From positions 7,590,501 to 7,654,500 of the forward strand of contig BSBN01001017.1 of the NCBI GenBank assembly GCA_027924645.1: a DNA stretch of 64,000 bases. Direction: 5' to 3'. Below the pieces are notes generated by a model, which worked only from the letters and a program-made list of their open reading frames with translations, was not told the DNA's origin and did no database searches. This document shows positions 1 to 11,350 of this stretch, in pieces. A program made the translations under genes and the position numbers. The DNA is from Cunninghamia lanceolata. Its lineage: Eukaryota; Streptophyta; Pinopsida; Cupressales; Cupressaceae. Position 1 is the stretch's first letter. Each line of letters begins with the position of its first letter.

Positions 1-329
1 AGATAGTGTGTCTCTTGTAGGCAGTGAGCCTCTTGTGAGTAGTGTGCTCAGGTAGTGAGCCCTAATTGGCATGTGCCATTTGTTCTTTCTATTCTTTTAA
101 CAGAGAATACATTCTTGGGTTAATCACCCCATGGTTTTTCCCTTAACCAGGTTTTCCACATCAAAATCTTGGTGTCTTATGTGTTGATATGTTTTTGCTT
201 TTGATTTGAATGCATTATGGTTCATGATTAATATTCTGCTAATCACTAAAGAAGATTCAAGTGTTTAATTTGAGAAAGTTTTGCACAACTAATTCACCCC
301 CCTCTTAGTTGTGTGCCCTAAGTCTAACA
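1..329 (+). repeat. 5' LTR of Copia-1, last 329 bases
   Basis: This matches 8103-8431 with about 16 differences. It ends in the canonical CA at 328-329, three bases before the primer-binding site. The start of the LTR is left of the window, so whether it carries the large repeat insert found in the 3' LTR cannot be told here. Confidence 0.93.
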
Positions 330-331
330 AT

Positions 332-343
332 TGGTATCAGAGC
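332..343 (+). other. Primer-binding site, initiator-Met tRNA type (Copia-1)
   Basis: The sequence tggtatcagagc is the usual plant Copia PBS, complementary to the 3' end of initiator methionine tRNA. It lies three bases after the LTR. Confidence 0.92.
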
Positions 344-386
344 TAAGTTCCTCTAAAAAGAGCTTAACTACTTGAGGAGATCTACG

Positions 387-1310
387 ATGTTGTCATACAA
401 GAAGGATAGTTTGAAGTTTGATGGAACCAACTTTGCTCTTTGGAAAGGTTGCATGAAATGTCACTTGCAGTGTATGGGAATGGCATACTAGTCCATGGTC
501 ACAAAAGCATATGTACCTCCACAAGGTGGTCTGACAACCCTAAATGAAATCATAGATGCTGAAAACAATCTACGAACCAAAGAGGCTCTTCTAAGCGCAT
601 TAACTGACTCAGAGCTCTCAAATGTTATTGACCTACCAACTACCTATGAGATCTAGATTAAACTGGAACTTTTGCATGAAGGAGACAAGTATGTTAAATG
701 TGCAAGGTTGTAGAGTCTAAAAGGGAAATTTGAAAAACTAAAGATGAGAGATGATGAAAATATTACCACTTTTATGCCAAGAGTGAATGAGTTGGTTTGT
801 GGAATTAGAAATTCTGGTGGAGTCTTGGATGAAAATGAGATTGTTGGTAAAATTCTCAGATCCCTTCCTGCCTCTTACAAAATCAAGGTTGCTACCATTG
901 ATGAATTCAAAGCCCATACAACTATCACAAGAGACCAATTGGCTGGCAAACTAGCTACTTTTGAAATGACCGAGTTTGGAGATGATCCCCCCAAAACTGA
1001 ATCTGCATTCAAAGCCAGTACCTCTGTGAAAGGTAAACAAGGATTTGATCCAGGAGAGAACTCATCAAGGAAACTATCATGGTATGAAAAAGCAAGAAAA
1101 GACCTAGAAGAAGTAGAAACTGCTCAACTTGAAGCCCTCATTATAAAGAGACTGCCAAGAGGATCCGGTAAATATGAAGGAAAATTGCCTTTTAAGTGTT
1201 TTAACTACAATAAGATTGGTCATTTTGCCTCAAGATGTCCAAAAAGGTTTTCAAAGCCAAATCCTAATAGATCAAGGTTCCAAAAGAATTGTTACTATGG
1301 AAGAAGATGA
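387..1310 (+). pseudogene. Copia-1 gag (nucleocapsid) pseudogene
   Basis: The ATG at 387 begins MLSYKKDSLKFDGTNFALWK, the typical start of plant Copia Gag. One frame runs to 1310 with TAG stops at 489, 654 and 711. Copia-2 has CAG at the site matching 711, so that stop is a C-to-T change. The zinc knuckle near 1197-1240 reads CFNYNKIGHFASRC: the second Cys is Tyr, whereas Copia-2 keeps CFNCNKIGHFSSKC. Near 1300 five bases present in Copia-2 are missing, which shifts the frame into the protease. Gag would package element RNA; this copy cannot. Confidence 0.88.
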
Positions 1311-4300
1311 TAATAAAGGAGTAACAGATGATGAATCAGAGACAGGAAACAAATCCGGAAGTGAATGGGTGTTTATTGCCATCAAGGAAGAAGAACCAAT
1401 ATCCTTTGTATCTATCAATCATAAAGTTGTAGAAAGAGCTCTAGCTGCCCAAGTTGAAGAAAAGAATGATTGGGTCATTGACGGTGGTTTCTCTCACCAC
1501 ATGACAGGTGACAAAAATAAGTTCATAGACTTGGAAAGGTATGAAGGAGTGGTGAAGTTTGGTGATAATTCTACTGGTAGAATCAGAGGAAGAGGAACTA
1601 TTTCTTTTGATGGAAGAAACAAAAGTGGTAATGTATTGTATGTTGAAGGTTTGAAGCACAATCTTCTCAGTGTTGGACAGTTGGTGGACAAAAGCTATGA
1701 TCTCCAATTCAAGGATGGAAAATACAAAATCTTTGAAAGATCTGAAACAGAGATTGCATCCGGTGCTCAAACTAAAGGTAATATCTTCCACTTGGTTGGT
1801 ACTGGTAAAAGCTACTTATTTGTTTAAGTTGATCAGAGTTGGTTATGGCATAGAAGGATGTGTCATGTGAATTTTGATAATATCATAAAGATAAGCAATA
1901 CTCAGGCTGTAAGAGATCTTCCAAAATTGGTGAAACCTTCTAACAGCTTATGCAAGGAATGTCAGTTGGGTAAGCTGAGCAGAGTCACATTCAAAAGAAA
2001 GGAACTGTCTTCTACTAGATTATTAGACTTAGTTCACACTGATCTTTGTGGTTCGACAAGAACCAAAAGTATTCAAGGTGATAGATACTTCATGCTGCTA
2101 ATAGATGACTATTCCTGAATGATGTGGGTAACCTTTCTAAAGGAGAAATCAGAAGCTCTTGAGAAATTCAAAATATTCAAGGCTATGGTAGAGAATGAAA
2201 TAGGAATAAAGTTGAAATGTCTGAGGTCTGATAGAGGTGGAGAATTCACATCCGGTGAGTTCATAGAATTCTATGAGAAACATGGAATTAAGAGACAGTT
2301 GTCTACTCTGAGGACTCCACAGCAGAATGGAGTAGTGGAGAGAAAGAACCAGACCATCCAGGAAACATCTAGGACCATGATGATGGAAGAAAATGTTCCT
2401 CAGATCTATTGGAGAGAAGCTGTCAGCACTGCAGTCTATACGCTTAATCGAGTTCAAATCAGAAGTAATACCGGTAAGACCCCTTATGAACTCTAGTTTG
2501 GCATTACTCCTACTGTAAGATATTTCAGAGTCTTTGGTAGCAAATGTTACATCAAAAGAGATGAATATTTAGGCAAGTTTGATGCTAGAAGTGATGAAGG
2601 AATATTCTTGGGTTACTCTACTCAAAGCAAACCATACCGGTGTTATAACAAGAGACTAAGAAAGATGATAGAAAGTACAAATGTGAAGGTTGATGAGGGA
2701 ATAGAGAAATCCTCAAGGTTTTATGAATATGATGAAGATGATTAGAATGGTGTTCTAGTTCAAGGAGCTCAATCCTCTTCTGAAAGTCAGATTCAGACTG
2801 ATCCGGTAAATCAGGAAGAAGAGATACGTCTGAATGAGCCTGATCAAGAAGCAGAAGTGCAAGAAACTCCCAAAGTTCCAAGGTATGTAAGACTGAACCA
2901 CTCTGAAGATTAGATCATAGGTGTGCAAACTAGAAGGAAAATTGCTCAAAATTCAAATGAATATAGTCTGATTTCAAATATTGAACCTAAGACAATAAAT
3001 GAAGCCTGCAATGATGAAAATTGGACCAAAGCAATGGAGGAAGAGTTGATGTAAATTGAGAAAAATCACACTTGGGATCTTGTTCCCAAACCTAGAAGCA
3101 AGAATGTGATTGGAACCGAATGGGTCTTCCAGAACAAACTAAATGAAGTTGGTGAAATAATTAGAAATAAAGCTAGATTGGTCTGCAAAGGCTACTCTCA
3201 AATAGAAGGGATTGATTTTGAAGAAACCTTTGCTCCGGTGCAAGAATTGAAGTAGTCAGATTATTTCTTGCATTTGCTGCCTTCAAGGATTTCAAGGTGT
3301 ATCAGATGGATGTCAAGTTTGCCTTGTTGAATGGTGACTTAGAAGAAGAAGTGTACATTGAACAATCGGATGGTTTTCAATTATCTGAGCATGCTGATAT
3401 GGTCTGCAAATTGAAGAAGGCACTGTATGGACTAAAGCAAACCCCAAGAGCCTAGTATGAAAGATTGGACAAACATCTTTTGAAGATTGGTTTCAACAAA
3501 GGTACTACTGATAGTAACTTATATTTCAAAATTGATCATGAAAACATCTTGATTGTTGAAGTATTTGTTGATGATATCATCTTTGGAGGAAGAGACAGTA
3601 TGTGTATAACCTTTGCAAATCAAATGAAAAGTGCGTTTGAGATGTCAATGCTTGGTGAAATGAATTTCTTCTTGGGTCTGCAAATTACTCAAACAAAGAA
3701 AGAAATCTTTATTTCTTAGACCAAATATGTGAAAGAATTGTTGAGGAAATTTGGAATGGAAGATTCAAAGCCAATGAATACTCCCATGGCAACTGGATGT
3801 AAGTTGGGCAAAGATGATGACTCTCCTAAGGCAGATCAGACAAAGTATAGATCAATGATTGGAGGATTATTGTATCTCACTCAAACTAGACTAGATATAA
3901 TGCAAGTTGTTGGTCTTGTGGTGAGATTCCAGGCTGATGCCAGAGAATCTCATGTCATGGTAATCAAAAGGACTTTTAGGTACTTAAAAGGAATAGTTGA
4001 GTATGGTCTGTGGTATCCTAGAGATCATAATTTTTCTCTTCATGCATATATAGATGCAGATTGGGTAGGAGATGTGGATGATAGGAAGAATACCAGTGGA
4101 GGAGCATTCTTTTTGGGAAAAAGATTGGTTTCTTAGCTAAGCAAGAAACTGAAGCAAAATATATTGCAGCAGCAGGTAGTTGCACTCAAGTTTTGTGGAT
4201 GAAGTAGATGCTAAGAGATATTCAAATAGAATATGAGGAGCCTATCACAATTTTCTATTATAATTCAAGTGCAATAAATATTTCTAAGAATCCAATGTTG

Positions 4301-4492
4301 CATTCTAAGACTAAGCATATATCTATCAAGTTTTAGTTTCTGAGAGAGAAAGTGAACAAGGATGAAGTCATATTGGAGTATGTGCCCTCCAAGGATCAGA
4401 TTGCAGATATCTTTACTAAACCTCTTCCCAAGGACTCTTTTGAGTATCTTAGGGAGAAGTTAGGGGTTATTGCCCCTCTGGTGATGAACTAG
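1311..4492 (+). pseudogene. Copia-1 pol pseudogene (protease, integrase, RT, RNase H)
   Basis: The protease site reads IDGGFSHHMTGD, where Copia-2 keeps the functional DSGCSHHMTGD. Integrase follows: an HHCC region with CKEC near 1950, then the D,D,E residues in VHTDLCG, LRSDRGGEF and QQNGVVERKN. The reverse transcriptase has FVDD near 3565. RNase H contains DADWVGDVDDRKNTSGG near 4060, and the C-terminus TKPLPKDSFEYLREKLG precedes TAG at 4490. Stops include TAA 1825, TGA 2116, TAA near 3052 and TAG near 2494, 2745, 2911, 3454, 3717, 4134 and 4207. A base is lost near 3240, and a short deletion lies near 4145. Confidence 0.9.
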
Positions 4493-4572
4493 GATGCACT
4501 GATGTACATTAATCCGGTGGATATCATAGTCATATCTTATGATCCGGATTGATGATAGGGTGCTGCTACTCA

Positions 4573-4813
4573 GGGGGAGCAGCTGGTATGTTATGAAGTA
4601 ATGGAGTTGCAAGTATGAGCCTTTTGCCATTGATGTCAAAGGGGGAGAGAAGACATGTGAAAAACAAGTGGTTTCTGATCAAAGGGGGAGCAATAAAGGA
4701 AGAGAAGACATGTGAACAGTTGTTGTTGTTAGGGGGAGTTGTGACAGCAAGGAGAAGTTCTTGTCTTGATGGTTTTTCACATCATATGTTGCCATCAATG
4801 ACAAAGGGGGAGA
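4573..4813 (+). other. Repeated purine blocks and polypurine tract (Copia-1)
   Basis: Five gggggag blocks lie near 4573, 4639, 4683, 4731 and 4806. The last, aaagggggaga at 4803-4813, sits one base before the 3' LTR and is the polypurine tract for plus-strand priming. The upstream blocks, including ccattgatgtcaaaggggg near 4626, recur in E2 and E4. They may be accessory priming sites (inference). Confidence 0.8.
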
Positions 4814-4814
4814 T

Positions 4815-7800
4815 TGTTACAAGTATGGGCCTAACCGGTGTTGTCATTGATGTCAACATACTCATGTTGCATTAATGAGAAGGATTAGATGAGCAGAGTG
4901 TTGAGGATATTGAGAAAATTAGTCTCAATTAGGAACAGTGAAGAACAGTGATGACAAGAAGGTAAAAGTCGTCAATAGGTTGAGGATCAGAGGATACGGT
5001 TTAAAGGGTTTGTAGATATAAGTCTTTAGATGCTCTAGTCAAGTTTTTAGAGGTCTGTATAAAGATCTGAAGAAGTTATGGTCTCTCAAGTAGAACTGGT
5101 TCCAGCAGGTGTTCAGAGGTGACAGAGTGTCACAGATAGGTCCGATGAGATCTGGAAATTCGTTATCCCATTCTGCGGATTTGAGGGAGTGTTGAGGACA
5201 TCCCTGTGAAGTATCAACTAGATTGGTTTGTGGTTTGAAGGTCCAGAAGAGCCTATTCATTTGTGATAGTGATGACAGACTGTGTTCTTGAAGCTTTCGA
5301 TGAAGGAGAGAAGAATTTTCGGTGGGGTATCCTCAAAATCAAGTCTGGTGGGGTTCCCAGATAATTCAATTTGATGGGGTTCCCATAAAATTTAGGACGG
5401 GGGCCTTGCTTGGCAAGTTGGGCCAACTCGACAACTCTGGAGACCGAGGGACTTGGGTAAATGGGTGACCTAGCCTGAGGGACTTGTTTGACCTAAGGGG
5501 GCTTGGACGGTCGAGGGGTAAGCCAACATTTCAAAAACATGGTCAATGACATGTGCTGTTGGACGTTGTTAGCTAGTGCACTGAGGCCTGTCCAGAGGTT
5601 GACTCATGCCACTTCGCCAATGTCAGTGGGCATCGTTGTTTAGGAAAGGGGGCGAGGCCCATTGTAGGGAACGTAATTGGGACAAGCTTTGGGGGATGTG
5701 GTTCGAGCCCAATTTTGGGGAACGGAGTTGGGGCCCAGTGTTGGGGAAGTCAACAGGGAAGGGTGTTTGGTCGCAATGTCGGGGTTTGTGCTTAGCATTG
5801 GGGAATGTCATCGGAGAGTGAGGTCGAGGCCTAGTGTTGGGGTTTCATAAAATTTGGTATGGTGGGGTTTCCACAAAGCTTGGTCCGGTGGGGTTTTCAT
5901 AAAATCTAGTCTGGTGGGGTTTCCAGAAAATTTGGTCTGGTGTGGTTTCCACAAGAACTGGTCTAGTGGGGTTTCCGTAAAATCTAGTCTGGTGGGGTTT
6001 CCGTAAAATCTGGTCTAATGGGGTTTCCACAAAATCTGGTCTAGTGCAGTTTCTATAAAATCTGGTCCGGTGGGGTATCCTCAAAATCAAGTCTAGTGGG
6101 GTTTCTAGATAATTCAATTTGATGAGGTTCCCATAAAATTTAGGATGGGGGCCTTGCTTGGCAAGTTGGGCCAACTTGACAACTCTGGAGACTGAGGGAC
6201 TTGGGTAAATGGGTGACCTGGCCCGAGTGACTTGTTCGGCCTAAGGGGGCTTGGATGATCTAGGGGTAAGCCAACATTTCAAAACATGGTCAGCAACATG
6301 AGTTGTTGGACATCCTTAGCTAGTGCGGCTGAGGCTTGTCCAAAGGTTGACTCACGCAACCTTCTTAACGTCAGTGGGCTTCGTTGTTCAAGGAAGGGGG
6401 TGAGGCCCATTATAGGGAATGCAATTGGGACAAGCTCTGGGGGATGTCGTTTGGGCCTAGTTTTGGGGAACAGGGTTGGGGCCCAGTGTTGGGGAAGTCA
6501 ACAGGGAAGGTTGTTTGGGCCTAGTGTTGGGGTGTGTCAAGTAGGAATGGGGTTCAAGGTTCGTGCTTAGCATTGGGGAATGTCGTCGAAGAGCGAGGAT
6601 GGGACCTAGTGTTGGGGAGCATGGTCAGGGAATAGGTTTTAGCGGCAGTGTTGGGGAAAGCCATCACGGAGTGGGGTCGAGGCCTGCTTCTAGGGGACTT
6701 GGGATTTTCATAAAATCTGGTCTGGTGGGGTTTCCACAAGAACTGGTCTGGTGGGGTTTCTAGAAAATTTGGTTCGGTGGGGTTTCTGTAAAATCTGGTT
6801 CTGTGGGGTTTTTGTAAAATCTGGTCTGACGGGGTTTCCACAAAATCTGGTCCAATGGGGTTTCCACAAAATCTAGTCCAATGGGGTTTCCACAAAATCT
6901 GGGCCATTGGGGTTTCTGTAAAATCTGGTCGAACGTCGTTAGTCAGTGGGGTTGAAGCCTATCTAGAGGTTGACTCATACCACTTTGGTGACGTCAGTGG
7001 GCGTCATTGTTTAGGAAAGTGGTCGAGGCCCATTGCAGGGAATGTAGTTCAGACAAGCTCTGGGGATGTGGTTCGAGCCCAATTTTGAGGAACGAGGTTG
7101 GGCCCAGTGTTTGGGAAGTCAATGGGGAAGGGTGTTTGGGCCCAGTGTTGGGGTGTGTCAAGGAGGAATGGGGTTCGTGCTTAGCATTGGGGAATGTCAT
7201 CGGAGAGCGAGGTCAGGGCCTAGTGTTGGGGAGCATCTTCGGGGAACGTGTTTCGGGGTGAGTGTTAGGGAAAGCCATCATGGAGTGGGGGTTGAGGCAT
7301 GCTGTTAGGAGACATGGGGTTTTCATAAAATATGGTTTGGTGGGGTTTCTAGAAAATTTGTTCTGGTGGGGTTTCCACAAGAATTGGTCTGATGGGGTTT
7401 ACATGAAATTTGGTCAGATGGGGTTTCTGTCAAATCTGGTCCAGTGGGGTTTCTACAAAATCTGGTCTGATGGGGTTTCTGTAAAATCTAGTCCGGTGGG
7501 GTTTCCTTGAAATCCAATCTGCTAGGGTTTCCACATTATTCAATTCGAAGGGGTTCCTATTAATTTTAGGACAGGTGAGCTCAATAAGTTGGACCAACTC
7601 GACAACTCTGGAGACTTGGGGGACTTGGACAAATGGGTGACTTGCCCCGAGTGACTTGTGGGACCTAAGGGGGGCTTGGATGGTCCATCAGAAAGTAGTA
7701 GGATGATGAAGTGCAGATGTTCTTGGTGATACAGGGAAGGTTATGATGATCTTTGGATCATGTCCAGTTCATGTTGGTGGTCCATATTGAAGTTAGAGTT

Positions 7801-8431
7801 TGCATTTGAAGAATTACCACCAGATATTGGTGTTCTTCTTAAGACTGGCCGATCAGATGTATTACATGTCTTATGGATGTTCTTGTAGGTGTTTACTGAC
7901 TTAGATGATTGTTCCTAAGTCGATGCCTTGTATCAATAAGGGATTGTGAAGTCATTTCCAAGTGTGTCTTGCGGTGATGAGTGTGTGGTAGCAAGGAGAA
8001 GTGCGAAAGGCAAAGTAGAAGTATTGGGCTTAAATGGAACTGATTCAAGCATGGTGAAGATTCTATTTTCCAGTTCATAAAGGTGATAGTTATTTCTTTG
8101 TAGACAGTGTGTCTCTTGTAGGCAGTGAGCCTCTTGTGAGCAGTGTGCTCGAGAAGTGAACCCTAATTGGCATGTGCCATTTGTTCTTTCTATTCTTCTA
8201 ACAGAGAATATATTCTTGCGTTAATCACCCCATGGTTTTTCCCTTAACTGGGTTTTCCACGTCAAAATCTTGGTGTCTTATGTGTTGATATGTTTCTGCT
8301 TTTGATTTGAATGCATTATGGTTCATGATTAATATTCTTCTAATCACTAAAGAAGATTCAAGTGTTTAATTTGAGAAAGTTTTGCACAACTGATTCACCC
8401 CCCCTCTTAGTTGTGTGCCCTAAGTCTAACA
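4815..8431 (+). repeat. 3' LTR of Copia-1, enlarged to 3617 bp
   Basis: It begins tgttacaagtatgggcc and ends taagtctaaca. The LTR of Copia-2 is only 1246 bp and aligns with both ends of this one. The extra length is an insert from about 5320 to 7686. The terminal third carries a block found in the other Copia-type LTRs here: ggtttttcccttaac and a long C run before cttagttgtg. Confidence 0.9.
5320..7686 (+). repeat. 2.37-kb composite tandem-repeat insert inside the Copia-1 LTR
   Basis: Three block types alternate as P-Q-R-P-Q-R-Q-R-P. P (from about 5325, 6069 and 7495) holds the ccttgcttggcaagttgggc type sequence, shortened in the third copy. Q (about 5566, 6308, 6927) holds gaggttgactca and many ttgggg words. 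R (about 5850, 6705, 7318) is an array of 26-bp units such as aaaatctggtctggtggggt; unit starts at 5979, 6005, 6031 and 6057 are exactly 26 apart. The region is much more G-rich than its surroundings. Copia-2's LTR joins directly across the insertion site. Open frames here are a by-product of the 26-bp period. Confidence 0.88.
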
Positions 8432-10030
8432 AGCTTACCCAACTAACATTCTTTGCACAAGCTATTAGTAGGTTTCACCAATTTTGGAACATCTCTTACA
8501 GCCTGAGTGTTGCTTATCTTGATGATATTATCAAAATTCACATGACACATCCTCCTATGCCATAAGCAATTATGATCAACTTGAACAAATAAGCAACTTT
8601 TACTAGTGCCAACCAAGTGGAAGATATTACCTTTAGTTTGAGTACCGGATGCAATCTCTATTTTAGAACTTTAAAGATCTTGCATTTTCCATCTTTGAAT
8701 CAAAGATCATAGCCTTTGTCCACCAACTATCCAACACCGAGAATATTGTGCTTCAATCCTTGAACATATAGTATATTACCAGTTTTTTTCCTTCCATCAA
8801 AAGAAATAGTTCCTCTTCCTCTGATTCTACCAACAGAATTATCACCAAACTTTACCATTCCTCCTTCATACCTTTCCAAATCAATGAATTTGTTTTTGTC
8901 ACCTGTCATATGGTGAGAGCATCCACTATCAATGATCCAGTCATCCTTTCTTCAACTTGGGTAGCTAGAGCTCTTTCTACAACTTTATGATTGATAGATA
9001 TAGAGGATATTGGTTCTTCTTCCTTGATGGCAATAAACACCCATTCACTTCTGGATTTGTTTCCTATCTCTGATTCATCATCTATTACTTCTTCATTATC
9101 ATCTTCTTCATGAACATAGTAACAATTCTTTTAGAACCTTGATCTATTAGGATTTGGTCTTGAAAATCTTTCCGGACACTTTGAGGAAAAATGACCAATC
9201 TTATTGCAGTTAAAACATTTAAAAGGCAATTTTCCTTCATACTTACCAGATCCTCTTGGCAGCCTCTTTGCAATAAGGGCTTCAAGTTGAGTAGTTTCTA
9301 CCTCTTCTTCTTCCAGGTCTTTTCTTGCTTTTTCATACCATGACAGTTTCCTTGATGAGTTCTCTCCCAAATTAAACCTTTGTTTACCTTTTATAGAGGC
9401 ATTGGCTTTGAATGCAGATTCAGTCTTGGGGTGTCATCTCCAAACTCTATCATTTCAAATGTAGCCAATTTTCCAGCTAATTGATCTCTTGTGATAGTTT
9501 TAGGGGCTCTAAATTCTTTAATGGCAGTAGCCTTGATTTTGTAAGAAGCAGGTAGGGATCTGAGAATTTTGCCAACAATCTCATTTTCATCTAGGACTCC
9601 ACCAGCATTTCTAATTTCATAAACAATCTCATTTACTCTTGGCATAAAAGTAGTGATATATTCATCATCTCTCATCTTCAGATTTTCAAATTTCCCTTTT
9701 AGACTCTGTAACCTTGCACATTTAACATACTTGTCTCCTTCATGCAAAGTTCCAGTTTTGCCAAATCTCAAAAGCAGTTGGTAGGTCAATAACATTTGAG
9801 AGCTCTAAATTAGATAATGCACTTAGGAGAGCCTCTATAGTCTACAAATTGTTTTCAGCATCTGTGATTTCATTTTGGGTTTTCAGACCACCTTGTGGAG
9901 GTGTATATTGTGTTGTAGCCATGGTCTAGTACACCATTCCCATACATTGTAAGTGACATTTCATTCGACCTTTCCAAAGATTAAAATTGGTTCCATCAAA
10001 CTTTAGACTATCCTTCTTGTAAGATGACAT
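8432..10030 (-). pseudogene. Copia-2 gag and N-terminal pol pseudogene
   Basis: The ATG at 10030 begins MSSYKKDS, matching Copia-1. The gag core includes KYVKCARLQSLKGKFENLKM. A base missing near 9435 shifts the frame. The CCHC knuckle CFNCNKIGHFSSKC near 9220-9180 is intact, and the protease keeps DSGCSHHMTGD near 8930-8895. The sequence continues through the FGDNSVGRIRGRGT segment into the integrase zinc region, where it is cut at 8432. It shares one TAG with Copia-1 in the N-terminal part of gag, so that stop may predate the split of the two copies or be recurrent. Confidence 0.85.
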
Positions 10031-10073
10031 TGTGGATCTCCTCAAGTGGTTAAGCTCTTTTTAGAGGAACTTG

Positions 10074-10085
10074 GCTCTGATACCA
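10074..10085 (-). other. Primer-binding site of Copia-2
   Basis: Plus-strand gctctgatacca is the reverse complement of tggtatcagagc. It lies two bases from the LTR boundary, the initiator-Met tRNA type. Confidence 0.9.
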
Positions 10086-10087
10086 AT

Positions 10088-11333
10088 TGTTAGACTTAGG
10101 GTACACAACTGAGGGGGGGGTGAATCAGTTGTACAAAACTTTCTTCCAATTAAACACATAACTCCACTTTGCAATTCAGTAGTATACTAATAAATCAATC
10201 AAGGAAACACAATGCAACAAATTAAGAGCAGAAACACATCAACACATGAGACACAAAGATTTTGACATGGAAAACTTGATTAAGGGAAAAACCACGGGGT
10301 GATTAACCCAAGATTATATTCTCTGTTAGAAGAATAGAAAGAACAAAATGGCACATGCCAATTAGGGCTCACTACCCAAGCACACTACTCACAAGAGGCT
10401 CACTGCCTACAAGAGACACACTGTCTACAAAGAAATAAGTATCACATACATGAACTGGAGAATAGCATCTTCACCATGCTTGAATCAGTTCCATTTAAGC
10501 CCAATACTTCTGCTCTGTCTTTCACTCTCCTCCTTTCTACCACACACTCATCTCAACAAGGACCACTTTGAAATGATTTCACAATCCCTTATTTATACAA
10601 GACATCAACTTAGGAATGATCATCTAAGTCAGCAAACATTAACAAGAACATCCGCAAAATGTGTAACTCATTCAGTCGGCCAATCTCAGAAGGAACACCA
10701 TCATCCGAAAAATTTCTCAATTGCGAGCTCCAACTTCAATGTGGACCACCAACATGAATTGGACACGATCCAAAGACCTCCACAAGCTTACCTGAATCAC
10801 CAAGAACATCCACACTTCATCTGCTTACTGAAATCCTTCTCCCTTCATCCAGAGCCTTAAGAACACAGTCTGTCATTACTGTCACAAAGGAATAGATGCT
10901 TGCGGACCTTCAAACCATGAACCAATCAAGTTGATACTTCACAAAGACTTCCTTAACACTCCCTCAAATTTGCAGAACAAGATAATGCATTTCTGGATCT
11001 CATCGGACCTATCTGTAACACTCTGTCAGCACTGAACATCTGTCAGAACTGGTTTTACTTGAGCAGCCACAACTTCTTTAGATATTCATGCGGACCTCTG
11101 AAATCTATACTAGACCACCTTAAGACACATATCTACAAACCCTTTAAACTACATCCTCTGATACTCATCCTATCTTGGACTTTTACCTTACTATCATCAC
11201 TAATCTTCACTGTTCCTGATTGAGACTAATTTTCTCAATATCCTCAGCACACAGCTCATCCAATCCTTATCATTAATGCAACAGGAGTATGTTGACATCA
11301 ATGACAACACTGATTAGGCCTATACTTGCAACA
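10088..11333 (-). repeat. 5' LTR of Copia-2, 1246 bp
   Basis: On the plus strand it begins tgttagacttaggg and ends tatacttgcaaca, the reverse of Copia-1's LTR ends. It lacks the 2.37-kb repeat insert, so it shows the ancestral LTR state. Confidence 0.88.
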
Positions 11334-11350
11334 TTTTATTTTAGGATTCA

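Larger units (their letters stand above)
1..8431 (+). mobile_element. Copia-1: Ty1/Copia LTR retrotransposon, 5' end outside window
   Basis: The order is 5' LTR end, PBS, gag, protease, integrase, reverse transcriptase, RNase H, polypurine tract, 3' LTR. Integrase before reverse transcriptase is the Ty1/Copia order. The LTR ends in taagtctaaca both at 329 and at 8431, and the 3' LTR begins tgttac at 4815. The visible 329 bases of the 5' LTR differ from 8103-8431 at about 16 positions by eye (near 5%). Coding is broken by about 14 stops and at least three frameshifts, so this copy is dead. Directly after 8431 comes reverse-strand sequence of a second element of the same family, which suggests nesting. 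The other target-site copy lies outside the window. Confidence 0.93.
8432..11333 (-). mobile_element. Copia-2: partial Copia element, same family as Copia-1
   Basis: Read on the reverse strand it has a 5' LTR (11333 to 10088), PBS, gag and the start of pol, then stops at 8432 where Copia-1 begins. The break corresponds to Copia-1 position about 1977, in the integrase zinc region. The simplest reading is that Copia-1 inserted there, leaving the rest of Copia-2 to the left of the window. Its LTR abuts copy X at 11334, just upstream of X's start codon. Confidence 0.87.

Noticed and set aside
332..343. tRNA-like matches at 332-343, 10074-10085 and 61924-61935
   Set aside because: They are primer-binding sites complementary to a tRNA end, not tRNA genes; no cloverleaf sequence surrounds them.
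5850..6068. Regular direct repeats resembling a CRISPR array
   Set aside because: The 26-bp units are contiguous with no spacers, vary between units and sit in a plant LTR.
5600..7510. Several open frames of 60-120 codons on both strands in the LTR repeat
   Set aside because: They follow from the 26-bp and larger repeats and have no start context or non-repetitive sequence; not genes.
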